Source: Synechococcaceae bacterium WB8_1B_136 (GTDB lineage Bacteria > Cyanobacteriota > Cyanobacteriia > PCC-6307 > Cyanobiaceae). From it: a stretch of 20,847 nt of DNA. Each line of letters begins with the position of its first letter. Position 1 is the stretch's first letter. Positions 6,774-13,870 of the stretch are shown one piece after another. Location of the stretch: NCBI GenBank assembly GCA_010029175.1, contig RGNC01000014.1, forward strand, positions 1-20,847, given 5' to 3'. The position numbers were made by a program, and so were the translations under genes. The notes under the pieces are model-generated. The model was not told where the DNA came from. It ran no database searches and was given only the letters and a program-made list of their open reading frames with translations.

Positions 6774-8360
6774 TCAGAGGGTGACCGGATGGGCTTCCTG
6801 GATGCCGTTGATCTGGTGGATCGTGGCCAGCAGGCTGGGGGGGATCGGATCGTCCACGCTCAGCACCATCACCGCATCACCGCGCACGATGCGGCGCCCC
6901 ACCTGCATCGAGGCGATGTTCACGTTGTGCTCCCCGAGCACCGAACCGAGCTGGCCGATGATGCCGGGCATGTCCCGATGGCGGGTGAACAGCATGTGGC
7001 GGCTGGGGGCCACGTTCACCGGGAACTCATCGATGGTGGTGATGCGCAGCTCGCCATCGGCGAACACGGCCCCGGTCACGGTGTGGTTGCCGCTGGCGCC
7101 CTTGGAGCTCAGCTGCAGCGAACCACCGGCGAAGTCGCGGGCGGCATCGTCCTTCACCTCGAGCACGTGGATGCCCCGCTCCTTGGCCTCCAGGCCGGCA
7201 TTCACGTAGTTGATGCTGTCGCCCAGGGCGGTGGAGAGCAGGCCCTTGAGGGCCGCGATCACCAGGGGCTGCGCGGGGTGGCTGGCGAACTCACCCTGCA
7301 GCCGCACCTCCAGTTCGCTGATCTGGCCGCTGGCCAGCTGGCTGAGCAGCTGGCCGAGGGTTTCGGCCAGCTGCAGGTGGGGCTTGAGCTGCTCCATCAC
7401 CTCGGCATTGAGGCCGGGGATGTTCACCGCACTGCGGGCGGGCAGGCCGAGGAGCACGTCGCGGATCTGCTCGGCCACATCGATGGCCACATTCTCCTGG
7501 GCTTCCTCAGTGCTGGCGCCCAGGTGGGGGGTGAGGATCAGCCGCTCGCTGACGCCCCGCAGCGGTGAACCGGCCTCCAGGGGCTCGTTGGCATACACAT
7601 CAAGGGCGGCGCCGGCGATGGTGCCGTTGGCCACCGCCTCGGCCAGGGCCGCCTCATCGATGATGCCGCCGCGGGCGCAGTTCACGATGCGGGCCGTGGG
7701 CTTCATCGTTTTCAGCAGCTCCGCGTTCACCAGGTTCTCGGTGTCCGGCGTGCGGGGCAGGTGCAGGCTCACGTAGTCGGCCTGGGCGAACAGATCCGCC
7801 AGGGGCAGCAGCTTCACCTGCATCTGCTGGGCCCGCTCGGGCGACACAAAGGGGTCGTAGGCCAGCAGTTCCATGCCCATGGCCTTGGCCACCCGGGCCA
7901 CGTGGGAGCCGATCTTGCCAAGCCCCACCACACCGAGCTTCTTCTTGTAGAGCTCGTTGCCCACATATTTCTTGCGGTCCCAGCCGCCGCCCATGGTGCT
8001 CACGTGGGCGTGGGGCACGTGGCGCGACAGCGAAAGCATCAGGGCCAGGGCGTGTTCCGCCGCGGCGATCGTGTTGCCCTCGGGCGAATTCACCACGATC
8101 ACGCCCCGCTTGGTGGCCGCGGGCACGTCGACGTTGTCGACCCCCACGCCGGCGCGGCCGATGATCCGCAGCTTGCCGGCGGCCTCGATGATCTCGGCCG
8201 TCACGGTGGTGCCGGAGCGGATCATCAGGGCGTCGTACTCGCCGATGATCGCCTTGAGCTGCTCGGGCGGCAGGCCCGTGCGCACATCCACCTGGGCCAC
8301 CTGCGACAGGATGTCGATCCCTGTCTGATCAATGGGATCGGAAACCAGAACCTTTGTCAT
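6774..8360 (-). CDS. serA: D-3-phosphoglycerate dehydrogenase
   Basis: This 528-aa enzyme oxidises 3-phosphoglycerate to 3-phosphohydroxypyruvate, the first step of serine synthesis. The NAD-binding motif GLGKIGSHVARVAKAMGM is at 146-163. Catalytic residues of the family are visible as Arg230 (NCARGG), Glu259 (ANEPL) and His279 (TPHLGAST). After the dehydrogenase core (to about 310) come an intervening domain and a C-terminal ACT domain (about 453-528, starting near RHMLFTRHRDMPGIIGQ). This is the long form with an allosteric-substrate-binding domain as in mycobacterial and plant enzymes. The ATG at 8360 begins MTKVLVSDPI, matching the family. It heads the serA-prmA unit and is divergent from the gene at 8474, with a 113-bp gap. 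Confidence 0.96.
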   Translation of the reverse strand: MTKVLVSDPIDQTGIDILSQVAQVDVRTGLPPEQLKAIIGEYDALMIRSGTTVTAEIIEAAGKLRIIGRAGVGVDNVDVPAATKRGVIVVNSPEGNTIAAAEHALALMLSLSRHVPHAHVSTMGGGWDRKKYVGNELYKKKLGVVGLGKIGSHVARVAKAMGMELLAYDPFVSPERAQQMQVKLLPLADLFAQADYVSLHLPRTPDTENLVNAELLKTMKPTARIVNCARGGIIDEAALAEAVANGTIAGAALDVYANEPLEAGSPLRGVSERLILTPHLGASTEEAQENVAIDVAEQIRDVLLGLPARSAVNIPGLNAEVMEQLKPHLQLAETLGQLLSQLASGQISELEVRLQGEFASHPAQPLVIAALKGLLSTALGDSINYVNAGLEAKERGIHVLEVKDDAARDFAGGSLQLSSKGASGNHTVTGAVFADGELRITTIDEFPVNVAPSRHMLFTRHRDMPGIIGQLGSVLGEHNVNIASMQVGRRIVRGDAVMVLSVDDPIPPSLLATIHQINGIQEAHPVTL

Positions 8361-8473
8361 GACCCGGCGGGGTGGGGCGGCCGGAGGTGAAGTGTAGTGA
8401 GGGGCCCTGAAGGCCGCCCGACAGCCGGCCGCAGGCAGCAGGGAGAATCGGGACGTTCCAAGCCCGATGGCCG

Positions 8474-8977
8474 GTGGGAAGCAGCGTGGTAGTGGTGCTC
8501 TCGGAGCAGAAGCGGCTGGGGCAACTGCGGCAGCAGCTGAGCAAGCTCACACCGCCTCCGCAGCGGCTGGTGGCCATCGGCAGCGGTGAAACCGCGTTGA
8601 GCAGCGTGGCGGATCTCAACCCCGCCCTGGCCCGCCAGCAGCGGCAGCGCGGCATGGCCCGCTGGCTGATTCCCTTCGGCTTCTTTGCCGGCCTCACCTT
8701 CACCTTCATCACCGATCTCGACACCTTTGCCTTCGCCGGCCCGATCGGCTCCCACCTGATCGGTGGGCTGCTGGGCCTGGGGTCGGGATTCCTGGGCAGC
8801 TTCGCCGCCGCCGCCAGCGTGACCTCCGAGGCCGATGACCGCATCCGCGCCCTGCGCAACCGGCTGGAGGAGGGGAACTGGCTGCTGCTGGTGGAGATGC
8901 CCAGCGGCTGCGAGGTGCCCTGGACCCAGCTGCAGGAGGCCAAACCCCGGGCCGTGGTGCGCCTCAACGAGGGCTGA
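8474..8977 (+). CDS. Conserved-looking two-helix membrane protein
   Basis: I do not recognise a named family. The 167-aa product has a basic/amphipathic N-terminal part (1-60), two hydrophobic segments at about 62-79 (WLIPFGFFAGLTFTFI) and 90-115 (glycine-rich, IGGLLGLGSGFLGSF), and a soluble C-terminal part ending EVPWTQLQEAKPRAVVRLNEG. The C-terminal region suggests a small cytoplasmic domain after the hairpin. The GTG at 8474 opens the frame, but a GTG at 8486 is equally possible, and an ATG at 8467 is out of frame. It ends four bases before the ATG of the photosystem II S4 gene, so the two are probably co-transcribed, which hints at a thylakoid or photosynthesis link by context only. Confidence 0.7.
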   Translation: MGSSVVVVLSEQKRLGQLRQQLSKLTPPPQRLVAIGSGETALSSVADLNPALARQQRQRGMARWLIPFGFFAGLTFTFITDLDTFAFAGPIGSHLIGGLLGLGSGFLGSFAAAASVTSEADDRIRALRNRLEEGNWLLLVEMPSGCEVPWTQLQEAKPRAVVRLNEG

Positions 8978-8981
8978 GCCC

Positions 8982-9764
8982 ATGGTGCTGCCGCGGGAGC
9001 AGGTGCTGGCGGGCTGCCGCCACCGGCCGGAACTGGAGGCGTTGGTCGCCCTGGCGGAGCAGGCGCTCCGCACCTGGGAGCCGCAGTGGAGCGGCTTCGT
9101 GGCCGCCGCCGTTCGCGAAGAGGCCGAGCAGCGGCTCGGAGCCCTCAGTGAGCTGGAGCTCCACAGCGCCGGGGGCTGGCCCCAGGCCGAGCGGCGGCGC
9201 CTGCTGTTGCGGCGCGCCGAGCTGGAGGCCGACCCCACCCCGGCGCCCCTGATGGGCCTGGTGGTCAGCGGCAACTTCCTGTTCGATCCCGCTGAACCAG
9301 CAGATGTGCGCCGGGCCCTGGAGCTGGGCGGCGCGGCGGGCGAGGCCATCGGCGACATCTGGATGCGGGGTGATCGGGGCGCCCAGCTGGTGACGACTCC
9401 CGAGCTGGCGGCAGCGCTGCACGGCCAGGGTGCCCTGGTGCGCACGGTGGAGGTGCAGCTGGAGGCGCTGGCGCTCGATCAGCTGCAGTTGCCGGCCCAG
9501 CGGATCCCCAAGCAGCTCAGCAGCGTGGAGGCCTCCCTGAGGCTGGATGCGGTGGCCAGTGCCGGTTTCGGCCTGTCGCGCAGCCGCATGGCCGAGCTGA
9601 TTCGCGGCGGCGCCGTGCGCATCAACTGGCAGCCGGTGAGCAGCCCCAGCAAGGAGCTGGCGGCGGGCGATCGCGTGCAGCTGCAGGGCAGGGGCGAGCT
9701 GGAGATCCTGGAGATTCAGCCCACCAAGCGCGAGCGCTGGCGCCTGCTGATGCGCCGTAGTTGA
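8982..9764 (+). CDS. Photosystem II S4-domain protein (YlmH-like)
   Basis: The 260-aa protein resembles the cyanobacterial/plastid family named photosystem II S4 domain protein, related to YlmH. The N-terminal part contains a GDIWMRGD segment (124-131), and the C-terminal S4 RNA-binding domain spans about 184-250, with LRLDAVASAGFGLSRSRMAEL (186-206) followed by GGAVRINW and LAAGDRVQLQGRGELEI. The family is implicated in photosystem II by naming and phylogeny; YlmH in Gram-positive bacteria acts in ribosome rescue and cell division, so the true role may be translational. The ATG at 8982 follows the upstream membrane-protein stop by four bases. tRNA-Val lies 43 bp downstream on the same strand. 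Confidence 0.85.
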   Translation: MVLPREQVLAGCRHRPELEALVALAEQALRTWEPQWSGFVAAAVREEAEQRLGALSELELHSAGGWPQAERRRLLLRRAELEADPTPAPLMGLVVSGNFLFDPAEPADVRRALELGGAAGEAIGDIWMRGDRGAQLVTTPELAAALHGQGALVRTVEVQLEALALDQLQLPAQRIPKQLSSVEASLRLDAVASAGFGLSRSRMAELIRGGAVRINWQPVSSPSKELAAGDRVQLQGRGELEILEIQPTKRERWRLLMRRS

Positions 9765-9807
9765 AATACTGCCAGCTGCTAGGTTGCCGAGGCCGAAAGG
9801 CCCCTGA

Positions 9808-9879
9808 GGGCGATTAGCTCAGAGGTAGAGCACTACCTTGACACGGTAGGAGTCACTGGTTCGATTCCAGTATCGCCCA
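9808..9879 (+). tRNA. tRNA-Val (anticodon GAC)
   Basis: A full cloverleaf is readable: acceptor GGGCGAT (9808-9814) pairs with ATCGCCC (9872-9878), discriminator A at 9879. The D arm is GCTC/GAGC, the anticodon stem CTACC/GGTAG encloses the loop TTGACAC with anticodon GAC, and the T arm ACTGG-TTCGATT-CCAGT is standard. The total is 72 nt, and the 3' CCA is not encoded (CTT follows), so it must be added after processing. Confidence 0.97.
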
Positions 9880-9919
9880 CTTCCCAATCGCCCACGTACC
9901 CGGACGCGGCGCCGAACCC

Positions 9920-11335
9920 ATGACCCCCGCGGCACGGACGTTCGCCCCCATTTCCCAGCCGTTCACCGTGGTGCTGGGGCTGGGCCGTTCCGGCCTGGGG
10001 GCCGCCCGCTTGCTGCGTCGCCAGGGCGAGGCGGTGCTCGTGCTGGAGAGCGCCGACGGCGATGGCCTGCGGCTGAAGGCCGAGGCCCTGGCCGCGGAGG
10101 CGATCACGGTGCAGCTGGCCACGCCGCTTGCGATCGAGAGCTTTACAGCCCTGGGGGCCCTGCCGGAACGGGTGATCGTGAGCCCAGGCATCCGCTGGGA
10201 TCACCCGGCCCTGGAGGAGCTGCGCCGCCGCGGCGTGCGCACCGACGGGGAGATCACCACCGCCTGGGAGGCCACCCGACCGGTGCCCTGGATCGGCATC
10301 ACCGGCACCAACGGCAAAACCACCGTGACCCACCTGGTGGCCCATCTGCTGGCCAGTGCCGGAGTGGATGCGCCCATGTGCGGCAACGTGGGCCATTCCG
10401 CCGCCGAGCTGGCCCTGGAGCGCCTGGGGAGCGGCCAGCCCCTGCCGGCCTGGCTGGTGGTGGAGCTGAGCAGCTATCAGATCGAATCGGCGCCGGCGCT
10501 GGCGCCGCACATCGGCCTGTGGACCACCCTCACCCCCGATCACCTGGAGCGCCACGGCAGCCTCGACAACTACCGGGCCATCAAGCGCAGCCTGCTGGAG
10601 CGCTCCGCCATTCGCATCCTCAACGGCGATGACGCCGACCTGCGCAGCCGTGCCGCCAGCTGGGATCACGCCCGCTGGATCACCGCAGGCTCCCGGCAGC
10701 AGGCCCTGGCGGCGGGCCTCGACCCCCACCTCTGGATCGAGCACCACCAGGTGATGGCTGAAACCGGCCCCCTGCTGGATGCCCGCGCCCTGGCGATGCC
10801 GGGGGATCACAACCGCCAGAACCTGCTGCTGGCGGCGGCCGTGGGCCTGGAACTGGGGCTGTCCGGCGCGGCCATGGAGGCGGCCTTCCAATCCTTCCCG
10901 GGCGTTCCCCACCGGCTGGAGCGCATCCGCGAACTGAATGGTGTGGCCTACATCAACGACAGCAAGGCCACGAACTACGACGCCGCAGCGGTGGCGCTTC
11001 GGGCCCTGGAGGGGCCCCTGGTGGTGCTGGCCGGCGGTGAATCGAAACAGGGAGATGCCCACGACTGGATCGCGCAGCTGCAACGTCAGGCCGCTGCGGT
11101 GCTGGTGTTCGGCGCGGCCCGCGAGGAATTCACCCAGCTGCTGGCCGCGGCGGGCTATGGCGGTGAGCTGCGAAGCGTGGAGACCCTCCAGCAGGCAATG
11201 CCCCTGGCCAGGGACCTGGCCGCAGCCCTCGGTTGCCGGGCGGTGCTGCTGTCACCAGCCTGCGCCAGCTTCGATCAATATCCCAATTTCGAGAGCCGCG
11301 GCGATCACTTCCGCCAGCTGGCTCTGGCCCTTTGA
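9920..11335 (+). CDS. murD: UDP-N-acetylmuramoylalanine--D-glutamate ligase
   Basis: The 471-aa cytoplasmic enzyme adds D-glutamate to UDP-MurNAc-L-alanine in peptidoglycan precursor synthesis, using ATP. The N-terminal nucleotide-binding domain begins VVLGLGRSGLGAARLL (17-32), followed by VIVSPGI (85-91). The central Mur ligase P-loop is GITGTNGKTTVTHLV (126-140), and downstream TPDHLERHGSLDNY and NDSKATNYDA are MurD-type signatures. The closing LLSPACASFDQYPNFESRGDHF is the conserved C-terminal block. The ATG at 9920 gives a short extra leader of about ten residues before homology. It starts 40 bp after tRNA-Val. Confidence 0.96.
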   Translation: MTPAARTFAPISQPFTVVLGLGRSGLGAARLLRRQGEAVLVLESADGDGLRLKAEALAAEAITVQLATPLAIESFTALGALPERVIVSPGIRWDHPALEELRRRGVRTDGEITTAWEATRPVPWIGITGTNGKTTVTHLVAHLLASAGVDAPMCGNVGHSAAELALERLGSGQPLPAWLVVELSSYQIESAPALAPHIGLWTTLTPDHLERHGSLDNYRAIKRSLLERSAIRILNGDDADLRSRAASWDHARWITAGSRQQALAAGLDPHLWIEHHQVMAETGPLLDARALAMPGDHNRQNLLLAAAVGLELGLSGAAMEAAFQSFPGVPHRLERIRELNGVAYINDSKATNYDAAAVALRALEGPLVVLAGGESKQGDAHDWIAQLQRQAAAVLVFGAAREEFTQLLAAAGYGGELRSVETLQQAMPLARDLAAALGCRAVLLSPACASFDQYPNFESRGDHFRQLALAL

Positions 11336-11374
11336 GGCACAACCGCTAACCTCGCCTTCAATGCTGAAGACGCG

Positions 11375-11833
11375 ATGGCCTACTGGCTGATGAAGAGTGA
11401 ACCCGATGTGTACGGGATTCATCATCTTCAGCAGGAAGGCACCACCCTCTGGGACGGGATCCGCAACTATCAGGCGCGCAATTTCATGCGCAGCATGGCC
11501 ATCGGCGATCGAGCCTTTTTCTATCACTCCAATGCCAAGCCCCCCGGCATCGTGGGGATGATGGAGGTGATCGAAACCGGCATCACCGACCCCAGCCAGT
11601 TCGATCCCACCAACAAGTATTTCGACCCCAGATCCAAGCCTGAGGCACCCCGCTGGGACTGCGTGCGCCTGAAGTACGTGGGCACCTTTGCGGAGCTGCT
11701 CAGCCTCGATCAGCTGCGGGAGCAGTTCAGCGTGGAGGAGCTGCCGGTGGTGCGCAATGGCAACCGCCTGTCGATCCTGCCGGTTCCCGACAGCAGCGCG
11801 GCCCGGCTGCTCAAGCAGCTCGGCCCGCTCTGA
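11375..11833 (+). CDS. EVE-domain protein
   Basis: The 152-aa protein is a single EVE domain (PUA-like fold). Diagnostic blocks are YWLMKSEPDVYGI (3-15), LWDGIRNYQARNFMRSM (25-41), GDRAFFYHSN (44-53), and PPGIVGMMEVIE. EVE domains bind modified bases in DNA or RNA; in bacteria free-standing EVE proteins are usually housekeeping, although EVE is also fused to restriction enzymes in defence systems. Nothing defence-related is adjacent here, so I infer a housekeeping RNA or DNA base-reading role. The ATG at 11375 matches the family start. It lies 39 bp after murD. Confidence 0.93.
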   Translation: MAYWLMKSEPDVYGIHHLQQEGTTLWDGIRNYQARNFMRSMAIGDRAFFYHSNAKPPGIVGMMEVIETGITDPSQFDPTNKYFDPRSKPEAPRWDCVRLKYVGTFAELLSLDQLREQFSVEELPVVRNGNRLSILPVPDSSAARLLKQLGPL

Positions 11834-11849
11834 TCCGCCGCTGCTCCCC

Positions 11850-12653
11850 ATGGCCGTCCGCTCCGCCCAGCTCCGCATCGGCCAGGCCGTGCGGGACGGT
11901 TGGCGCGGACTGAGGCGCTGCCCCGGGGTGTTGCTGGGCTTCAGCGGCGCGGCCTCTGGCCTGCACCTGCTGGGCTGGGGCCTGTTCGCCGCTGGGCACA
12001 GTGGGCCCGAGGGATTCCTGGCCCTGGTGCTGGATGGGGCCGGACTGGCGCTCTACGGGCTGAGTGTGCTCTGGCTGATCCAGGGGCTGAGCCGGGCCGG
12101 TCTGGCCCTTGCCGCAGGCCAGGCGCCGCGCTGGTCGAGCCTGCGGCGCTGGCGGGGCGGCGAGGCCTGGCGATTGCTGCTGGCCCTCTGCACGGCCGGG
12201 GCCGCCCTGGCGCTCGCGGGGCTGCTGGGCTTCGTGGCCTGGTCGCTGGTGGTGTTTCTGGTGCCGGGCCTGAGCCTGATTCCAGCCCTGCTCACGCTGC
12301 TGCTGCTGACGGCGGTGGCCAGCAGCCAGCTGTTTCTGGCCTGCCTGGTGATCCAGGACAGGCACAGCCCCTCTGAGGCCTTCCGCAGGGGCCTGGCCCT
12401 GCTGGAGCCGCTCTGGCCTTCGCTGCTGGGCCTGACGGCCATGGCCGGGCTGATCCTGGTGGTGCCGTTCGCCCTGGGCCTTCTGGCTGAGGCCACCCTG
12501 GCCGGGCTCGGCGCCGCCGTCACCGTGCTCGCCCTGGTGGCGGCCCTGCCCCTGCTGAGCGGCACCATCACCGCCGCTTATCACCAGCTCAACGCAACGG
12601 CTCCGAGAAACGGGGCTGCTGGGGAAACAGGTTGGCCAGGTAGCAGCGGGTGA
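11850..12653 (+). CDS. Six-helix membrane protein of unknown function
   Basis: The 267-aa product has about six hydrophobic segments (roughly 24-50, 55-80, 108-139, 141-168, 188-215 and 216-240). Between segments four and five lies the cytoplasmic-looking loop VIQDRHSPSEAFRRGLALL (167-185), which resembles the (E/D)-x-x-S-x-x-x-A-F/I-x-x-(G/S) motif in several families of poorly characterised integral membrane proteins related to glycerophosphodiester phosphodiesterase membrane domains. I would not assign a function. The ATG at 11850 is chosen because it places the amphipathic lead MAVRSAQLRIGQAVRDGW at the front; the frame stays open upstream inside the EVE gene. The final 21 residues after the last helix overlap the DUF2811 gene on the other strand. 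Confidence 0.75.
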   Translation: MAVRSAQLRIGQAVRDGWRGLRRCPGVLLGFSGAASGLHLLGWGLFAAGHSGPEGFLALVLDGAGLALYGLSVLWLIQGLSRAGLALAAGQAPRWSSLRRWRGGEAWRLLLALCTAGAALALAGLLGFVAWSLVVFLVPGLSLIPALLTLLLLTAVASSQLFLACLVIQDRHSPSEAFRRGLALLEPLWPSLLGLTAMAGLILVVPFALGLLAEATLAGLGAAVTVLALVAALPLLSGTITAAYHQLNATAPRNGAAGETGWPGSSG

Positions 12654-12828
12654 TTTCGCGGGTCTGCACCCCGTTCTGCACGAGGAATCCGGCCAGAGCG
12701 GCCTGAAACAGGCGGTATTGATCCCAGTTGGGATGGGCTTCGATGAACCCCCGCATCGACTGCAGCAACGGCTCCGGCACGTCCGCCCGCAGGCTGACCG
12801 TTCCCACCGACTCCATTGCCATCTCCAT
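12589..12828 (-). CDS. DUF2811 domain protein
   Basis: The 79-aa protein matches the cyanobacterial DUF2811 family, with VSLRADVPEPLLQSMRGFIE (11-30) followed by AHPNWDQYRLFQAALAGFLVQ (31-51) and a RCYLANLF tail motif. No function is known for the family. The ATG at 12828 is well supported by a ribosome binding site AAGGAG about seven bases upstream (read on the minus strand); two further in-frame ATGs follow at 12822 and 12816. Its 3' end overlaps the convergent membrane-protein gene by 65 bp. The frame remains open upstream, but that part has no family similarity. It is preceded by a 395-bp gap rich in small inverted repeats. Confidence 0.88.
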   Translation of the reverse strand: MEMAMESVGTVSLRADVPEPLLQSMRGFIEAHPNWDQYRLFQAALAGFLVQNGVQTREITRCYLANLFPQQPRFSEPLR

Positions 12829-13070
12829 CCAGATCTCCTTGCGTTCGGCCACCAGTTCCCCACACCGCGGCGCCGGGGTCAACCGCGGGCCCAGCCCCTG
12901 GCCCGGCGCTGCTCTCACGGCGAGATTTGAGTTGCCGCAAGGGTTCTGTGCGCAGGCTCGCCTGCTCCAGGCCCCCGGTCGTGGCGCGCAGGCGACTGTC
13001 AACGGGAAAGCCTCAGCTGGGCCGGTTCTCCCCAGCCCCCAGCGGAGACGCTCCATGGGGGAGCCAAAGC

Positions 13071-13079
13071 TGTGGAAAA
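13071..13079 (-). other. DnaA-box-like sequence TTTTCCACA
   Basis: The 9-mer TGTGGAAAA, read TTTTCCACA on the minus strand, equals the DnaA box consensus reported for cyanobacteria. It is single; I found no cluster of boxes nearby, and dnaA/dnaN are not in the window, so this is not an origin call. Confidence 0.3.
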
Positions 13080-13129
13080 CCAGTGCAAAAGACTGGGGAG
13101 AACTCCGGCTGGCTTGGGAGAAGCGCCGG

Positions 13130-13146
13130 GATCAGCAGTGCTGATC
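13130..13146. repeat. 17-bp interrupted palindrome
   Basis: GATCAGCA-G-TGCTGATC is a perfect inverted repeat of 8-bp arms around one central base. Such symmetry fits a dimeric repressor operator or a small structure in RNA, but there is no known regulator motif that I recognise. It lies 84 bp beyond the DUF1818 stop and more than 300 bp upstream of the DUF2811 start. Confidence 0.5.
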
Positions 13147-13163
13147 AGTCGCAAATCTCGCCT

Positions 13164-13219
13164 CTGGATCTCGCGTTCTAGGTCGCGCGTCCTGGATCGC
13201 GATTCCTTGATCGCAACCC
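13164..13219. repeat. Degenerate 14-bp tandem repeat, four copies
   Basis: Four head-to-tail 14-base units fill 13164-13177, 13178-13191, 13192-13205 and 13206-13219: CTGGATCTCGCGTT, CTAGGTCGCGCGTC, CTGGATCGCGATTC and CTTGATCGCAACCC. The shared core is CT-x-G-(A)-TCGCG. The array ends four bases before the DUF1818 stop codon, so it sits at the start of the 3' untranslated region of the rpoZ-DUF1818 transcript. Confidence 0.65.
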
Positions 13220-13223
13220 TCCC

Positions 13224-13604
13224 TCAGGGCTGGCCGTGCAGTTGCTGCAACGCCACCGCAAAGGCTCGGCTGGCCTGGGCCGACCAGGCACCTTCAAAGG
13301 CCCGTTGCTGGTCGGTGGGGCTCAGAACCACCCGCAGGGCCCAGTTGCTGCGGTCGCCATCGATGGCCAGCCACCAGGCGCCCCGCTCCAGTTCCAGGCT
13401 GATGGCCTCCTCCGCCATCAGCTGATCCACCAGGGCTTGATGCTGGGCCACCAGATCCGCGAGGGCATCGCGCAGGGCCAGCGCTTCGGAGTCCCTGAGC
13501 TCCACGGCCCAGCCCTCTCCCCCGATCAACACGGAAAAGGGCTGGCGCTCGGCATCCCATGCCAAACGCCAGCCCTCTCCCTCCCGCGCCATGGCCGCAG
13601 CCAT
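13224..13604 (-). CDS. DUF1818 family protein
   Basis: The 126-aa protein matches the cyanobacterial/plant DUF1818 family: EGWRLAWDAERQPFSVLIGG (8-29 region) then EGWAVELRDSEALALRDAL, QLMAEEAISLELERGAWWLA, and a tail ending around AFAVALQQLHGQP. The family is small, soluble and functionally undescribed, with a presence in chloroplast-bearing organisms suggesting a plastid-related task. The ATG at 13604 gives MAAAMAREGEGW; the ATG at 13592 (MAREGEGW) is a credible alternative. The gene starts 11 bp after the rpoZ stop and is probably co-transcribed with it. Confidence 0.85.
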   Translation of the reverse strand: MAAAMAREGEGWRLAWDAERQPFSVLIGGEGWAVELRDSEALALRDALADLVAQHQALVDQLMAEEAISLELERGAWWLAIDGDRSNWALRVVLSPTDQQRAFEGAWSAQASRAFAVALQQLHGQP

Positions 13605-13615
13605 CGGGATGCAAC

Positions 13616-13846
13616 TCAGCCAGGCAGCAGATCGGGCTGATCCTGCTCATCGCTGAGCTCGATGATCGCCCGCTGCACCGGCTTCACCATGGAGTCTTCC
13701 AGCAGGCCGTCGAAATCATCGAAGCGGCGCTGCTTGGCGCGGAAGGCAATCCGCACGGTGGTGAGATAGCGATTGCTGGAGTGTCGCACCAGACTTTCGG
13801 CCCGCTGGGCCAGCTCCTTCGGGCTGACATCGACGCCTAGATACAT
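13616..13846 (-). CDS. rpoZ: RNA polymerase omega subunit
   Basis: The 76-aa protein is the cyanobacterial form of the omega subunit, which helps assemble the beta' subunit into RNA polymerase. Recognisable segments are ELAQRAESLVRHSSNRYLTT (11-30), IAFRAKQRRFDDFD and MVKPVQRAIIELSDEQDQPDL. The length is normal for cyanobacteria. The ATG at 13846 is 24 bp after the stop of the 94-aa gene upstream and the stop is 11 bp before DUF1818, so the three genes look like one transcription unit. Confidence 0.92.
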   Translation of the reverse strand: MYLGVDVSPKELAQRAESLVRHSSNRYLTTVRIAFRAKQRRFDDFDGLLEDSMVKPVQRAIIELSDEQDQPDLLPG

Positions 13847-13870
13847 GAAGCACTCACCGTTCAGCTAACT

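Larger units (their letters stand above)
12829..13223. other. 395-bp gap between DUF2811 and DUF1818 genes
   Basis: This is the only gene-free gap above 300 bp. It should hold the promoter of the DUF2811 gene and the 3' end of the DUF1818 transcript. I see a TTGACA on the minus strand at 12997-13002 but no matching -10 at proper spacing. A GCAGGC-TC-GCCTGC inverted repeat lies at 12952-12965, a DnaA-box-like 9-mer at 13071-13079, a hairpin CCAGT/ACTGG at 13080-13096, a 17-bp palindrome at 13130-13146, and a 14-bp tandem array at 13164-13219. No coding region or known RNA family was recognised. Confidence 0.6.

Noticed and set aside
9667..9674. GCGATCGC (HIP1 octamer), also at 19075-19082
   Set aside because: Only two copies were found by eye in 20.8 kb, about what base composition would give, so there is no sign of the enrichment seen in many other cyanobacteria.
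9833..11083. Minus-strand open frame covering murD and tRNA-Val
   Set aside because: It crosses a tRNA gene and lies antisense to an intact MurD, so it is a shadow frame.
11375..11833. EVE-domain protein as part of a defence system
   Set aside because: Neighbours are murD and a membrane protein; there is no nuclease, methyltransferase or other defence gene beside it.
12829..13056. N-terminal extension of the DUF2811 gene up to 13056
   Set aside because: The extra 76 residues have no family similarity, and an AAGGAG ribosome binding site sits right before the ATG at 12828.
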